NCBI RefSeq assembly: GCF_004339095.1
Contig: NZ_SMGQ01000011.1
Coordinates: forward strand, 605,575 to 669,574
Origin: Natranaerovirga hydrolytica
Lineage (GTDB): Bacteria; Bacillota; Clostridia; Lachnospirales; DSM-24629
Direction: 5' to 3'
Length of the DNA: 64,000 nt
The notes under the pieces are model-generated. The model made no database searches. It saw nothing but the letters and a program-made list of their open reading frames with translations, and had not been told where the DNA came from. This document shows, piece by piece, positions 7,350 through 17,733 of this stretch (position 1 is the stretch's first letter; each line of letters begins with the position of its first letter). Both the position numbers and the translations under genes were made by a program.

Positions 7350-8303
7350 CTATAATGACTCTGCTTCTTCATCTTCTTTTGCAAATAAAGCTTCTACAAA
7401 AGATTCTGCATCAAATTTTTGTAAGTCTTCTACACCTTCTCCTACGCCAATGTACTTAACAGGCACCTGTAGCTCTGATTGGATTGCAATAGCAATGCCA
7501 CCTTTTGCTGTACCATCTAGCTTAGTTAGGACAATACCCGTAATATTGGCAATTTCTTTGAATTGTTTTGCTTGTTGTAAGGCATTCTGTCCCGTTGTAC
7601 TATCTAGTACCAATAAAGTTTCTTTATGAACCTCTCCATACTCTCTCTCAATGATTTTATTAATCTTTCTTAACTCTTCCATTAGATTCTTTTTATTATG
7701 CAACCGCCCTGCTGTGTCGCAGATTAATATATCTGCTTTGCGTGATTTTGCAGCTGCTACTGCGTCATATACCACTGCTCCTGGGTCTGAATTAGCTTGT
7801 TGGGCTATAATTTCAACATTGGCCCTGTTAGCCCATTCTATTAATTGGTCGATAGCTGCTGCTCTAAAGGTATCTGCTGCTGCTAATATAACTTTCTTCT
7901 TATCTTGCTTGAATTGATGGGCTAATTTGCCTATGGTCGTTGTTTTGCCTACACCATTAACGCCAATAACAAGAATAACAGATTTTTTATTCTCAAATGC
8001 ATATTCTGTCTCTTCTATTTTTAACAAATTTTTTATCTCTTCCATTAACAACTGCTTAACATCTTGTGGGTCTTTCACTTTATTTTCTTTTACCTTTTCT
8101 TTGAGATTCTCAATAATCTTTAATGTTGTATCCACACCTAAATCTGACACAATAAGTGTTTCTTCTAATTCTTCATAAAATTCTTCGTCAATACTGGAGA
8201 AAGAACTGAAGATATTATCCACACTTTCTACAATATTGTTTCTTGTTTTACTAAGACCTGATACCAGTTTTTTAAAAAATCCTTTTTTCTTTTTTTCTTC
8301 CAT
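7350..8303 (-). CDS. ftsY: Signal recognition particle receptor FtsY
   Basis: FtsY is the membrane-associated SRP receptor GTPase. The NG domain is clear: GVNGVGKTTTIGKLA (P-loop), DTAGRLHNKKNLMEEL and TKLDGTAKGG. A lysine-rich N-terminus (MEEKKKKGFFKKLVSG) may support membrane contact; the long acidic A domain of E. coli FtsY is absent, normal for Firmicutes. The 317-residue gene follows smc by 14 bp, the conserved rnc-smc-ftsY order. Confidence 0.97.
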   Translation of the reverse strand: MEEKKKKGFFKKLVSGLSKTRNNIVESVDNIFSSFSSIDEEFYEELEETLIVSDLGVDTTLKIIENLKEKVKENKVKDPQDVKQLLMEEIKNLLKIEETEYAFENKKSVILVIGVNGVGKTTTIGKLAHQFKQDKKKVILAAADTFRAAAIDQLIEWANRANVEIIAQQANSDPGAVVYDAVAAAKSRKADILICDTAGRLHNKKNLMEELRKINKIIEREYGEVHKETLLVLDSTTGQNALQQAKQFKEIANITGIVLTKLDGTAKGGIAIAIQSELQVPVKYIGVGEGVEDLQKFDAESFVEALFAKEDEEAESL

Positions 8304-8317
8304 TGTTTTTCACCTTT

Positions 8318-11300
8318 CTATATCATTTCATTTTCTATAAGTTTAACAGATACTAAAGTAGAAATACCTTTTTCTTGCATCGTAATACCATATAAAGCAT
8401 CTGCTGATTCCATTGTCCCTTTTCTATGGGTAATGATAATAAATTGTGTGTCTTTTGATAATTTGTGTAAATACCTTGCGAATCGTTCTACATTGGCATC
8501 GTCTAATGCGGCTTCAATCTCATCTAAGACACAAAAGGGTGACGGCTTCAACTTTTGTATTGCAAATAGCAACGCAATCGCTGTAAATGCTCTCTCTCCA
8601 CCTGATAATAGCATCATATTTTGAAGCTTTTTTCCTGGTGGTTGAGCATTAATTTTGATCCCTGATTCCAATATATCTTCTTCATTGGTTAACTCTAAGA
8701 AACCTTTTCCACCGCCAAATAATTCTTTGAATACTGTGTTAAATTGTTGGTTGATTTCTTTAAATTTTTCTTTGAACTGATCTCTCATGGCTTTGTCCAA
8801 TTCAATAACTATATTTAATAATTTTTCTTCTGCTTCTAGTAAATCATCACGCTGTGTTTGGAGAAATTCAAATCGTTCAACCAATTTTTTATAATCTTCA
8901 ATGGCGTTAACATTAACATCGCCTAATGCTTTAATGGTGTTTTTTATTTTTTGTACTTCTTTTTTCATCCCACTAATGTTTGTTTCCATATCTTTTTTTA
9001 ATCCTAAGCTTTGATGATAAGTCACTTCATATTCATTCCACATATAATCTATTTGTTGCTTTATGGATTCATCTATTCTTTCTTTCCTTGTATTGATCCT
9101 AAATGATTCTTTGTCTAATAAAGTCATTCTCTCTATAATGGTTTCTTTTTCCTGTATATAATTTTTATGGGCTTTGACCTTATTTTCATGCTCTGACTTT
9201 AAAGCCTCTATTTGATTTTCTTTTTCTTTTTTTTCTATGAATCCTTCAGATATTTTTTCTTTTAATACAAGAATCTGGTTTTCTTTTTCTTTCATATCTT
9301 CAGTATGTTTAACCAATGATTGTTCAAGTGTTTCTATTTCTTGGATACCACTTTCATATTCATTATTTAACTTCTGTATGTTGGTTTTGATATAATTTAA
9401 TTCTTGTTCTATTGAAGAAATTTTAATCCTCAATTCGGTAACTTCTTCTATTTTCTCAGCATGACTTTTGTTAGTGGATTCCATTTCCTTATTAATTGTT
9501 TCAATTGCTTCTTCTGATTTTTTATTATTTTCTTTGAGCTGGTCTAGCGTGTGGTTTAATTCTTTAATGTTTTCTTCTACTTCTACGAATTGATTGTCTA
9601 GCTCAGCCATTTCTTTTTGTATGTCTTCTTTTTCCTCTTCTAATTTTTGCAAGGCTTCTTTTCTTTGATTAAGATTAATTTGTGATGTATTTTGATTGAG
9701 TTTGTATTCTTGTATATTAATCTTTAAATCTTCATATTTAAGTTTAAAATCATTTTCTTGGTTTTCAATTTTTTCTTTTTCTTGTTCAAGCAAATGAATG
9801 GCTTCATTTAACACAGTCAATTCTTTTTGCAAGTTCTCGATTTCTCTTTGTCTACCTAAAAAATTATTGTTATTTTTATAACTTCCACCCGTTATAGAAC
9901 CTCCAGGATTTAATATCTCTCCTGTTAAAGTAACAATCCTAAGAGATTGTTTGTATTTTTTTGCTAATGCAATTCCATTGTCAATTGTATCAACAACGAT
10001 GACTCGACCTAGTAGATGTTCGATTAAATGGTTGTACCGATGATCACAGTCTACTAATTCACTGGCCTTATTAATAACACCCGTTTCTTTTAACACTTTA
10101 TCTTCTGTATACTGATTGCGCCCTACAATGGTTGTTAAAGGTAAAAATGTCGCTCGACCAAATTTATTGGTTTTTAAGTATTCCACTAATCTTTTTGCAA
10201 TATGCTCATCTTGAGTAATAACATGCTGTATGCTACCACCTAAAGCGGTTTCTATAGCCAATTCGTATTTTTTCTTAACTTTAACCACATCCGCTACAAC
10301 ACCTATTATACCATCTGCTTTTTCCTTGTATTCCATTATTTTACGGATACTAAAATTATACCCTTCGTATTGATCCGCAATATTTTTTAGTGCATCGTAA
10401 CGAGAATGCATTTGATTGTATTTATTTTTTTTGGCATTGTAATCGTTTATATTTTGAGATTTATTTAACGTTATTTCATTTAAGTTTTTTTCAATGTGCT
10501 CCTTTTCATTAGCCACTTGATTAATTTGATTGATTAATTTTTTGTATTTTTCAATTTCTTCTTCATTAATGATTTTGGTTTCTTCTTCTTCTTTCGATAC
10601 TTTTAGATATTTTTGATGCAATTCTGATTTTCTGATGGTTATATGTTCTTGCATGGTTTCATATCTTTGTATTTTATTATTTATTGCAGAGATTTCATTT
10701 AAATATTCTATAATATTAGATTTGAGTGTTTCAATCTTTTGATTGCTTGTAGAAATAGACCTTGATATTGCTTCTATCTCTGTTTCCAATGTATTGAGTT
10801 TGACTTTCTTTGTACTTAATCCTTCAGCTAAACCATCTTTTTGTTGTAATAGGTCTTTCTTTTCATTTAATGTACTTTGAGACTTTTGTTGTAATAACTC
10901 AATTCTTTCTTCAATATGTACGTTGGATTTCTTAATAGATGATATTTGTTCATTTATAATATTAATTTGATTGTCTAGCTTTTCATTATTCAGTTGACTT
11001 TGTGATAAAGACTCTTTTTCTTCTTCAATTTTATCTTTTAAGGCTTCTATCTCATTTTCTAATGCTTCATTTTTTTCTTTTGTGCTAGATAGTTCTTCTT
11101 GTGTGGTCACTATTTGATGTTGTATGGTTTGCTCTTTGGTTATATAGTCTTCTTTTTCTTTATTCAGGGCTTCTAATTCTCTAATAAAAATGTTAATATC
11201 ATAAATTTTTAGTTGTTCTTTTAAATCTAAGAATTCTTTTGCCACCTTAGATTGCTTTTCTAAAGGGCTTATTTGTTTTTCTATTTCTGAAAGTATATCA

Positions 11301-11875
11301 CTGACTCGATTAAGATTTTGTTTCTCTTCTAATAATTTTTTTTCTGCAACGGATTTTCTTTTTTTATATTTTACGATCCCTGCTGCTTCATCAAATAAAT
11401 CTCGTCGATCTTCTGGCTTGCTGCTGAGTATCTTATCTATTTGACCTTGTCCAATAATGGAATATCCTTCTTTTCCGATTCCTGTATCAAAAAATAATTC
11501 TTGTACATCTTTCAATCGACAGTTGCTACCATTAATTGAATATTCACTTTCTCCTGAGCGATAAACACGTCTAGCAACTGTCACTTCGCTAAAATCAATT
11601 GGTAACTTCTTATCTGAATTATCAATGGTAATTGAGACACTAGAGTATCCTAATTGCCTTCTATTTTCGGTGCCCGCAAAGATGACATCTTCCATTTTAC
11701 TGCCTCTGAGTTGTTTTGCACTTTGCTCACCTAATACCCACCTAACTGCATCTGCCACATTGCTTTTTCCACTACCATTAGGACCTACGATTCCTGTTAT
11801 ACCGTTATTAAAAGTTAATTGAATTTTATTTGCAAAGGATTTGAAACCATATAATTCTATATTTTTTAAGTACAT
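8318..11875 (-). CDS. smc: Chromosome segregation protein SMC
   Basis: SMC forms the condensin ring that organises and segregates the chromosome. The 1185-residue protein has an N-terminal head with Walker A GPNGSGKSNVADAVRW (about residue 32), a first coiled coil from about 165 to 500, a hinge near 510-670 (GYNFSIRKIMEY through GGSIQHVITQ), a second coiled coil to about 1010, and the C-terminal head with LLSGGERAFTAIALLFAI and Walker B FCVLDEIEAALDDANV. It sits between rnc and ftsY. Confidence 0.97.
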   Translation of the reverse strand: MYLKNIELYGFKSFANKIQLTFNNGITGIVGPNGSGKSNVADAVRWVLGEQSAKQLRGSKMEDVIFAGTENRRQLGYSSVSITIDNSDKKLPIDFSEVTVARRVYRSGESEYSINGSNCRLKDVQELFFDTGIGKEGYSIIGQGQIDKILSSKPEDRRDLFDEAAGIVKYKKRKSVAEKKLLEEKQNLNRVSDILSEIEKQISPLEKQSKVAKEFLDLKEQLKIYDINIFIRELEALNKEKEDYITKEQTIQHQIVTTQEELSSTKEKNEALENEIEALKDKIEEEKESLSQSQLNNEKLDNQINIINEQISSIKKSNVHIEERIELLQQKSQSTLNEKKDLLQQKDGLAEGLSTKKVKLNTLETEIEAISRSISTSNQKIETLKSNIIEYLNEISAINNKIQRYETMQEHITIRKSELHQKYLKVSKEEEETKIINEEEIEKYKKLINQINQVANEKEHIEKNLNEITLNKSQNINDYNAKKNKYNQMHSRYDALKNIADQYEGYNFSIRKIMEYKEKADGIIGVVADVVKVKKKYELAIETALGGSIQHVITQDEHIAKRLVEYLKTNKFGRATFLPLTTIVGRNQYTEDKVLKETGVINKASELVDCDHRYNHLIEHLLGRVIVVDTIDNGIALAKKYKQSLRIVTLTGEILNPGGSITGGSYKNNNNFLGRQREIENLQKELTVLNEAIHLLEQEKEKIENQENDFKLKYEDLKINIQEYKLNQNTSQINLNQRKEALQKLEEEKEDIQKEMAELDNQFVEVEENIKELNHTLDQLKENNKKSEEAIETINKEMESTNKSHAEKIEEVTELRIKISSIEQELNYIKTNIQKLNNEYESGIQEIETLEQSLVKHTEDMKEKENQILVLKEKISEGFIEKKEKENQIEALKSEHENKVKAHKNYIQEKETIIERMTLLDKESFRINTRKERIDESIKQQIDYMWNEYEVTYHQSLGLKKDMETNISGMKKEVQKIKNTIKALGDVNVNAIEDYKKLVERFEFLQTQRDDLLEAEEKLLNIVIELDKAMRDQFKEKFKEINQQFNTVFKELFGGGKGFLELTNEEDILESGIKINAQPPGKKLQNMMLLSGGERAFTAIALLFAIQKLKPSPFCVLDEIEAALDDANVERFARYLHKLSKDTQFIIITHRKGTMESADALYGITMQEKGISTLVSVKLIENEMI

Positions 11876-11892
11876 ATTTTATTTGCACCCAC

Positions 11893-12600
11893 TTACATTG
11901 ATTTGTTTTGATGATTTTGAATTGACTTAATGGCTTTATACGCCGCTTCTTGTTCAGCCATTTTTTTACTTCTTCCTTTGCCAATACCTAATACTTTCTC
12001 TTCAAATATAACTTCTACAACAAATTCTTTGTTATGGTCAGGACCTTTTTCTTCGATCAAACGATATTGTAAGGGTACTTGGCTATTTTGTTGAATAATT
12101 TCTTGTAAAACCGTTTTGCTATCATAAAATAATTTTTTATTTTCTATATCCGTTAATATAATGTTTTTAATAAAAGTTCTAACTTCATCTAATCCACTAT
12201 CCAAATATATGGCACCAATAACTGCTTCCAATACATCTGATAAAACAGAATTTCTTGCTCTTCCACCAGATAATTCTTCACCTTTTCCAAGTAATATATA
12301 TTGACCTAATTGTAAGTCTTTGGCACACTCTGATAAAGTGGGCTCACAAACAATACTGGCTCTTAATTTTGTCAATTCACCTTCGGGTAATTTGGGATAA
12401 TTCTCAAATAAGAAGTGACTGGTTACAAGTTCTAATACGGCATCGCCTAAAAACTCTATTCGTTCATTATTCTCCAATTTACTCATTTTTCTTTCGTTAG
12501 AAAAAGAACTATGGGTTAGTGCTTGTCTTAACAGTTGTTTATTTTGAAATTTATAATTTATTTTATTTTCAAATGCCTTAATTTGTTTATCCGTTATCAC
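11893..12600 (-). CDS. rnc: Ribonuclease III
   Basis: RNase III cuts double-stranded RNA, including rRNA precursors. The catalytic signature NNERIEFLGDAVLELV lies near residue 43, further acidic residues are in VLEAVIGAIYLD, and a double-stranded RNA-binding domain (about 155-230, with GKGRSKKMAEQEAAYKAI) ends the protein. The 235 aa length is typical. It precedes smc by 17 bp and is separated from acpP by a terminator. Confidence 0.97.
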   Translation of the reverse strand: MITDKQIKAFENKINYKFQNKQLLRQALTHSSFSNERKMSKLENNERIEFLGDAVLELVTSHFLFENYPKLPEGELTKLRASIVCEPTLSECAKDLQLGQYILLGKGEELSGGRARNSVLSDVLEAVIGAIYLDSGLDEVRTFIKNIILTDIENKKLFYDSKTVLQEIIQQNSQVPLQYRLIEEKGPDHNKEFVVEVIFEEKVLGIGKGRSKKMAEQEAAYKAIKSIQNHQNKSM

Positions 12601-12666
12601 TTTTGTGCGCCTCCTAATTCATTCAAACATTTTGATTTTATAAAAGTTTTCAAGCACAAAATCCAT

Positions 12667-12712
12667 CTATGTTGAAAAAGCCCTTTATTATATAAGGGCT
12701 TTTTCAACATAG
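12667..12712 (-). terminator. Terminator between acpP and rnc
   Basis: A perfect 19-bp stem (12667-12685 with 12694-12712) with an 8-base loop holds AAGGGCTTTTT on its 3' side, about 17 bp after the acpP stop. Confidence 0.8.
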
Positions 12713-12728
12713 AAGATTTTTCAATCTT

Positions 12729-12962
12729 CTAGTTATTGGTTTCACTTTTTATTTGTTCTACAGCGTCTCCTACTGTAACAATCTTCTCTGCTTTTTCGTT
12801 AGCTATTTCTATATCGAATTCTTCTTCAATTCCCATTATAATTTGGAATACATCTAATGAATCTGCCCCTAAATCATCTACAAATTTTGTTTCTGCATTG
12901 ATTTCTTCTTCACCAATATTTAACACTTCACTGATAATCTCTCTTAATTTTTCAAGTTCCAT
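12729..12962 (-). CDS. acpP: Acyl carrier protein
   Basis: Acyl carrier protein carries growing fatty acyl chains on a phosphopantetheine arm. The attachment motif GADSLD places the modified serine at residue 35. The 77-residue, acidic, four-helix protein starts at ATG 12962 behind AAAGGGG; an ATG six codons earlier overlaps that site. It follows plsX by 26 bp, as in many Firmicutes, so the two probably share the promoter before plsX. Confidence 0.96.
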   Translation of the reverse strand: MELEKLREIISEVLNIGEEEINAETKFVDDLGADSLDVFQIIMGIEEEFDIEIANEKAEKIVTVGDAVEQIKSETNN

Positions 12963-12988
12963 TTTAAGTGCCCCTTTCATTTTATATG

Positions 12989-13984
12989 TTATATTTTTTC
13001 TTTTATTTTCTCATTAATTTTCATATTAGAAAACTTTTTACATTGTAGAATTGTATTCTTAATCACTTTTGCATCAGCACTGCCATGGGCTTTTACCACA
13101 AGACCCTCTAGGCCTAATAAAGGTGCGCCGCCATATTCTGTGTAATCAAATCGCTTTGCCATAGCTTTAAGTGGTTTTTTAAGCAATACGCCACCAATTT
13201 TACTTTTCATGTTGGTCATAATCGCTTCTTTGACAAATCCAAATAATGTTAATCCTAATCCCTCTGTATATTTTAATAGAATATTACCCACAAAGGCATC
13301 GCATACCAATACATCTGCTTTTCCAGAAGGAATCTCTCTTGCTTCAACATTACCTACGAAATGAATGGGTTCTTCTTTTAATAAAGGATATGTTTCTTTT
13401 GTCAATGTGTTACCTTTTGTTTCTTCTTCTCCAATATTAATTAGTCCAATTTTAGGTTGTTCTATTCCTAAAACATTTTCCATATAAATAGAACCCATTT
13501 TTGCAAATTGTACCAAATAAGATGGTTTAGCGTCTACATTAGCACCACAGTCAATTAACAATGACACACCTTTTTTAGTAGGAATTAAAGGTGCTAAAGC
13601 TGGTCTATCAATGCCTTTAATCCTTCCAACAATAAAAGTGCCACCTGCTAAAACGGCTCCTGTATTTCCTGAAGATACAAAGGCTTCTACTTTTTTATCC
13701 TTTACCAACTGTAAGCCTTGTACCAATGAAGAATCTTTCTTTTTCCTAATAGCCATAACAGGTGATTCATCTGTGTCAATGACTTCATTGGCATGAACAA
13801 TTTCTAATCTTGTCTTATCATAAGTGTATTGCTCTAATTCCTTATTTATTAATTCTTTTTTGCCTACTAGAAATATTTTAATGTCTTTGCTATGATCTAA
13901 TGCATCTAGCGCACCTTTTACCATAGCTTGTGGTGCATTATCACCACCCATAGCATCTAAGGCTATATTTGTCATATTATCCAT
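12989..13984 (-). CDS. plsX: Phosphate acyltransferase PlsX
   Basis: PlsX converts acyl-ACP to acyl-phosphate, the donor for PlsY in phospholipid synthesis. The family opening [18 protein letters not shown] is present, with [10 protein letters not shown] and [15 protein letters not shown] further on. The start is set at ATG 13984 (331 aa) with AGGGGG ten bases upstream; a TTG two codons earlier has tighter spacing and cannot be excluded. A FapR gene is not found beside it in this window. Confidence 0.94.
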   Translation of the reverse strand: MDNMTNIALDAMGGDNAPQAMVKGALDALDHSKDIKIFLVGKKELINKELEQYTYDKTRLEIVHANEVIDTDESPVMAIRKKKDSSLVQGLQLVKDKKVEAFVSSGNTGAVLAGGTFIVGRIKGIDRPALAPLIPTKKGVSLLIDCGANVDAKPSYLVQFAKMGSIYMENVLGIEQPKIGLINIGEEETKGNTLTKETYPLLKEEPIHFVGNVEAREIPSGKADVLVCDAFVGNILLKYTEGLGLTLFGFVKEAIMTNMKSKIGGVLLKKPLKAMAKRFDYTEYGGAPLLGLEGLVVKAHGSADAKVIKNTILQCKKFSNMKINEKIKEKI

Positions 13985-14260
13985 TAGCAAATTTCCCCCT
14001 ATTCTGCTTTCTAATAATTAATATACTAGATATTATTTTATAAATCAACATATAAGTAATAAAAATGTAAAATTTGTAACTATAAATATCTACAAGCCTT
14101 TAAAATCAAGTGACACACCTCAGGCTCTTGCTAGCAAAAAAGTTAACTATGTTTTAAAATCATTCATTTGGTATGATGGATTCTATTATACCTTATAATA
14201 AGCATGATTATTATATTATTGTGTATGATTATGTATTGAATACAAAAATATAATTAGACA
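13985..14260. other. Intergenic region between rpmF and plsX
   Basis: This AT-rich stretch contains the plsX promoter (14020-14048) and, on the minus strand, a further TATAAT-like box with no good -35. A sequence near 14110-14145 (CTCTTGCTAGCAA) faintly resembles the repeat core. No convincing gene is seen. Confidence 0.5.
14020..14048 (-). promoter_or_regulatory. Promoter of plsX-acpP
   Basis: TTGATT (14043-14048), 17-base spacer, TATATT (14020-14025), about 36 bp before the plsX start. Confidence 0.6.
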
Positions 14261-14293
14261 AAAGAAAAAGTGTGCTTTGCACACTTTTTCTTT
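14261..14293 (-). terminator. Terminator downstream of rpmF
   Basis: Arms AAAGAAAAAGTGTGC and GCACACTTTTTCTTT form a 15-bp stem with a 3-base loop, 9 bp after the rpmF stop. Confidence 0.85.
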
Positions 14294-14301
14294 AAAATAT
14301 A

Positions 14302-14484
14302 TTATTCAGCATTCTCGATTACAACTTTATTATTGTAAGTTCCACATTTTTTACAAACTCTATGTGGCATCATTAATTCGCTACATTTACTGCATTTTAC
14401 CAAGTTAGGTGCAGTCATTTTCCAGTTTGCTCTTCTTTTATTTCTTCTCGCTTTTGAAATTTTTCTTTTTGGGCTTATTGACAT
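14302..14484 (-). CDS. rpmF: 50S ribosomal protein L32
   Basis: A 60-residue ribosomal protein beginning MSISPKRKISKARRNKRRAN. It is the zinc-binding form: two CxxC pairs are seen in CSKCSELMMPHRVCKKCGTY. It lies 12 bp after yceD with GGAGGTG before the ATG, the widespread yceD-rpmF pair that precedes fatty acid genes. Confidence 0.97.
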   Translation of the reverse strand: MSISPKRKISKARRNKRRANWKMTAPNLVKCSKCSELMMPHRVCKKCGTYNNKVVIENAE

Positions 14485-14496
14485 GTTGACACCTCC

Positions 14497-15021
14497 TTAA
14501 AACTTTTTAAGAATATCTTGAAATACAGCCATTCTAGGGTCTATATCTAAAGACTCACAATTACATTTTTCATTATTAAGATTGCAACCACAATTATTAC
14601 AAATTCCTTTGCAGTCTTCTTTGCATAAGACCTTCATAGGGAAATTAATGATAATCTCATCACAAATTAATTGATTAATATCTATATTGAATTCATCTAT
14701 AAATATATCTCGTTCATCTGTAATTGGTTCTTGTTCTATAGCATCTATATCATTTAAATGAGCTGTTCGATTAAAGTGAAAATCTAGATCTTTTATAAAA
14801 TATTCAGTGCATCTACTACAGGGCATTTTAATTTTAGCATTAATATGACCAATAATTTCTATTTCTGCGTCGTCTAGGTTATATAACTTTATATTTATTT
14901 TGATTTTATCTTCAAAAAAATATTCTATATCTTCTATGACAATGCTTTTCATATCAAGATATGAGTTTACTTCTTTTATATCTTCATCAGACATTAATAA
15001 ATCAGTTATATTAATAATCAT
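14497..15021 (-). CDS. yceD: DUF177 family protein YceD
   Basis: YceD (DUF177) proteins accompany rpmF in most bacteria and have been linked to 23S rRNA accumulation. The 174-residue protein carries the family pattern KMPCSRCTEYF and a C-terminal cysteine-rich run CKEDCKGICNNCGCNLN, likely a metal site typical of the Gram-positive form. GGGAG precedes the ATG. A consensus promoter lies about 35 bp upstream, so yceD-rpmF is probably its own unit. Confidence 0.88.
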   Translation of the reverse strand: MIINITDLLMSDEDIKEVNSYLDMKSIVIEDIEYFFEDKIKINIKLYNLDDAEIEIIGHINAKIKMPCSRCTEYFIKDLDFHFNRTAHLNDIDAIEQEPITDERDIFIDEFNIDINQLICDEIIINFPMKVLCKEDCKGICNNCGCNLNNEKCNCESLDIDPRMAVFQDILKKF

Positions 15022-15053
15022 AAAAAAACTCCCTAAGTTTCATACTTATTGTA

Positions 15054-15082
15054 TTATACATAGCACTTTTTCATTTGTCAAC
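15054..15082 (-). promoter_or_regulatory. Consensus promoter of yceD-rpmF
   Basis: TTGACA (15077-15082), 17-base spacer, TATAAT (15054-15059): a perfect sigma-A match. Confidence 0.88.
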
Positions 15083-15155
15083 AAATATTTAATGCATCAT
15101 TATACTTGTTACACAATATTGTCTATGGTGGTCGCTACCAAACTAGAAACAAGGT

Positions 15156-16349
15156 TTATTGTACAATTTCTTTTGTTTCCTGTGCAATCATTAATTCTTC
15201 ATTGGTTGGTACAACTAATGATCTTACTTTTGCACCATCTTTTGAAAAGTCTTTTTCAATACCTCTACAATTATTTTTCTCATCGTCTACATCTACGCCT
15301 AAGAATTCTAAATAATCGCAAATCTCTTTTCTTACGTCTTTGTTATTTTCTCCAAGTCCTGCTGTAAAAACAATAGCGTCAATACCGTTCATTGCTGCTG
15401 CATATGATCCTACATACTTTGCCACTCTGTATGCATATACATCCATTGTTGTTTTCGCTTGTTTATTGCCTTTGTCCATTTCTTCTTCAATATCTCTAAA
15501 GTCACTTGACACTTGAGATATTCCTAATGCACCTGATTTTTTATTTAATATATTCATAATTTCTTCTAAATTCAATTTCTCTTTTTTGTATAAGAATTCA
15601 ATAATGGCTGGATCAATATCACCACTGCGTGTACCCATTATTAATCCTTCCAATGGTGTTAATCCCATACTTGTATCAACTGATTTGCCGCCATCTACTG
15701 CACAAATACTGGCACCGTTACCTAAGTGACACACAACAATTTTTAAATCTTCTATGTCTTTGCCAAGAATTTCAGCTGTACGTTTTGATACAAAACTATG
15801 AGACGTACCATGGAATCCATATCTTCTAATTTTGTGTTTTTCATAGTATTCATAAGGTATACCATAAAGGAATGCTTTTTCTGGCATTGTTTGATGGAAC
15901 GCTGTATCAAACACACCTACCATTGGTGTTTCTGGCATTAATTCTTTGCACGCATTGATTCCAATTAAATTTGCTGGATTATGAAGCGGTGCTAAATCAC
16001 TACATTTTTCTACTGCCTCTAAAACGTCATCTGTTAATAATGTTGATTTGTTAAATTCTTCTCCACCATGTACCACACGGTGTCCAACAGCATTAATTTC
16101 ATCTGTACTGCTAATCACACCATACTCTTTGTTCATTAATGCGTCTAAAACATATTTAACCGCATCTTTATGACTTGGCATAGCGCCTTCAACAATTACT
16201 GAATCTCCATCTTTAGGCGTATGCTTTAAACGGCTACCATAAATCCCTATACGCTCTGCTAATCCTTTTGCTAAAACTTCTTCGTTTTTCATATTAATTA
16301 ATTGATACTTTAATGATGAACTTCCACAGTTAATTACTAATATATTCAC
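15156..16349 (-). CDS. ackA: Acetate kinase
   Basis: Acetate kinase makes ATP from acetyl phosphate and ADP, releasing acetate, the energy-yielding last step of fermentation. The phosphate-binding opening [17 protein letters not shown], the signature [18 protein letters not shown] and [19 protein letters not shown] are all present. The length of 397 aa is standard. It lies 29 bp downstream of pta, forming the classical pta-ackA unit. Confidence 0.97.
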   Translation of the reverse strand: MNILVINCGSSSLKYQLINMKNEEVLAKGLAERIGIYGSRLKHTPKDGDSVIVEGAMPSHKDAVKYVLDALMNKEYGVISSTDEINAVGHRVVHGGEEFNKSTLLTDDVLEAVEKCSDLAPLHNPANLIGINACKELMPETPMVGVFDTAFHQTMPEKAFLYGIPYEYYEKHKIRRYGFHGTSHSFVSKRTAEILGKDIEDLKIVVCHLGNGASICAVDGGKSVDTSMGLTPLEGLIMGTRSGDIDPAIIEFLYKKEKLNLEEIMNILNKKSGALGISQVSSDFRDIEEEMDKGNKQAKTTMDVYAYRVAKYVGSYAAAMNGIDAIVFTAGLGENNKDVRKEICDYLEFLGVDVDDEKNNCRGIEKDFSKDGAKVRSLVVPTNEELMIAQETKEIVQ

Positions 16350-16378
16350 TCTTATTCTCTCCTTTTTTTAAAATATAT

Positions 16379-17374
16379 TTATTGATTTTGAGCTTGTACA
16401 GCTGTTATTGCTGCTACACCCACAATATCTTCTGCCGTACAACCACGAGACAAATCATTGACTGGCTTAGCTATGCCTTGTGTGACAGGTCCATATGCTT
16501 CTGCTTTAGCTAATCTTTGGGTTAATTTGTATCCAATATTACCTGCATCTAAGTCTGGGAATATTAATACATTTGCATTACCTGCTATATCACTTTCTGG
16601 CGCTTTTTTAGATCCAACAGAAGGTACAATAGCCGCATCTAATTGGAACTCACCATCTATTTTTACATTAGGATATTCTTTTTTTGCAATAGCCGTTGCT
16701 TCTACCACTTTATCCACATCTCCATGAGCTGCACTTCCTTTTGTTGAGAAAGATAACATTCCCACAACTGGCTCTTCTTTTACTAATGATTTAAATGAAT
16801 TTGCTGAACTTCCTGCAATTGCAGCTAATTCCTCTGCATTAGGATTAGGTACCAATCCACAATCTGAGAATATAAATGTACCATTAGCCCCATACTCACA
16901 ATCAGGAACCACCATTACAAAGAATGAAGAAACTAATTTTGTACCTGGTGCCGTTTTTAAGATTTGTAACGAAGGTCTTAAAACATTTGCTGTTGAATTA
17001 ACAGCTCCTGCAACCATACCGTCTGCTAATCCTTTTTTTACCATCATAACACCAAGATATAACGGATCACTTGTTAATAATTCTCTTGCTTTTTCATCTG
17101 TCATGCCTTTATTTTTTCTTAGTTCAACTAGGGTATTGACATAGTCATCTATTGCATCAAGCTTATTAGGATCTACAATAGTTGCTTGATCAATATCTAA
17201 CCCTTTAGCAACTTCTTTCACTTCTTCTTCATTGCCAATTAAAATAACATTTGCAATATCTTCTTTTAGAATTTGATCTGTTGCTTCTACAGTTCTTCTG
17301 TCTAAAGATTCAGGCAGAACAATTGTCTTTTTATTGCTTCTTGCTTGACTTTTTATTTTTTCTATAAAACTCAC
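16379..17374 (-). CDS. pta: Phosphate acetyltransferase
   Basis: Phosphotransacetylase turns acetyl-CoA and phosphate into acetyl phosphate for AckA. The 331-residue protein is the short form without the N-terminal DRTGG part. It starts at GTG 17374 (MSFIEKIKSQARSNKKTIVL), eight bases after AGGAG. Conserved LPESLDRRTVEA, MVAGAVNSTANVLRPSLQI and FPDLDAGNIGYKLTQRL are seen. Its own promoter lies about 60 bp upstream. Confidence 0.96.
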   Translation of the reverse strand: MSFIEKIKSQARSNKKTIVLPESLDRRTVEATDQILKEDIANVILIGNEEEVKEVAKGLDIDQATIVDPNKLDAIDDYVNTLVELRKNKGMTDEKARELLTSDPLYLGVMMVKKGLADGMVAGAVNSTANVLRPSLQILKTAPGTKLVSSFFVMVVPDCEYGANGTFIFSDCGLVPNPNAEELAAIAGSSANSFKSLVKEEPVVGMLSFSTKGSAAHGDVDKVVEATAIAKKEYPNVKIDGEFQLDAAIVPSVGSKKAPESDIAGNANVLIFPDLDAGNIGYKLTQRLAKAEAYGPVTQGIAKPVNDLSRGCTAEDIVGVAAITAVQAQNQ

Positions 17375-17733
17375 GTTAATGACTCCTTTCAAATGGGCAA
17401 ACTCTATTTCTTATACCTTTTATCTTAGTTCATTATAAACTATATGTTTATTGTATACAATATATATTTAACATTTTTTGCAAATTCATTTTTTTAACTT
17501 TAAAAATATATTATAATACACAGTATAGTTTGAATGATTTATAAAAAGATACATATGTCTTTTGACTTTATCATACTAGAAAATACAAATTTATACAAGG
17601 CATGAATTGGTATTTCTTATGAGATACTAGACTGAGTTTTATTGCCATGCTTTTTGTATAATTCATATTCTCATTATAATTTACCCGGTTATGAACCGTA
17701 TTATTTTAAAATACACATATAAGGAGTTTTTTT
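17375..17733. other. Divergent intergenic region between pta and tmcAL
   Basis: The pta promoter occupies 17432-17460. Toward tmcAL there are two TATAAT-like boxes without well-spaced -35 boxes, an imperfect inverted repeat (TATACAAGGCATG near 17592 against CATGCTTTTTGTATA near 17646), and a small dyad CGGTTatgAACCG near 17686. No gene is seen. Confidence 0.5.
17432..17460 (-). promoter_or_regulatory. Promoter of pta-ackA
   Basis: TTGTAT (17455-17460), 17-base spacer, TATAAT (17432-17437). Confidence 0.7.

Noticed and set aside
7262-7459. Plus-strand 65-codon frame
   Set aside because: Overlaps the ylxM promoter and the ftsY end on the other strand; low-complexity translation.
14105-14150. 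Further copy of the dispersed repeat
   Set aside because: Only the CTTGCTAGCAA core is similar; neither hairpin can be drawn convincingly.
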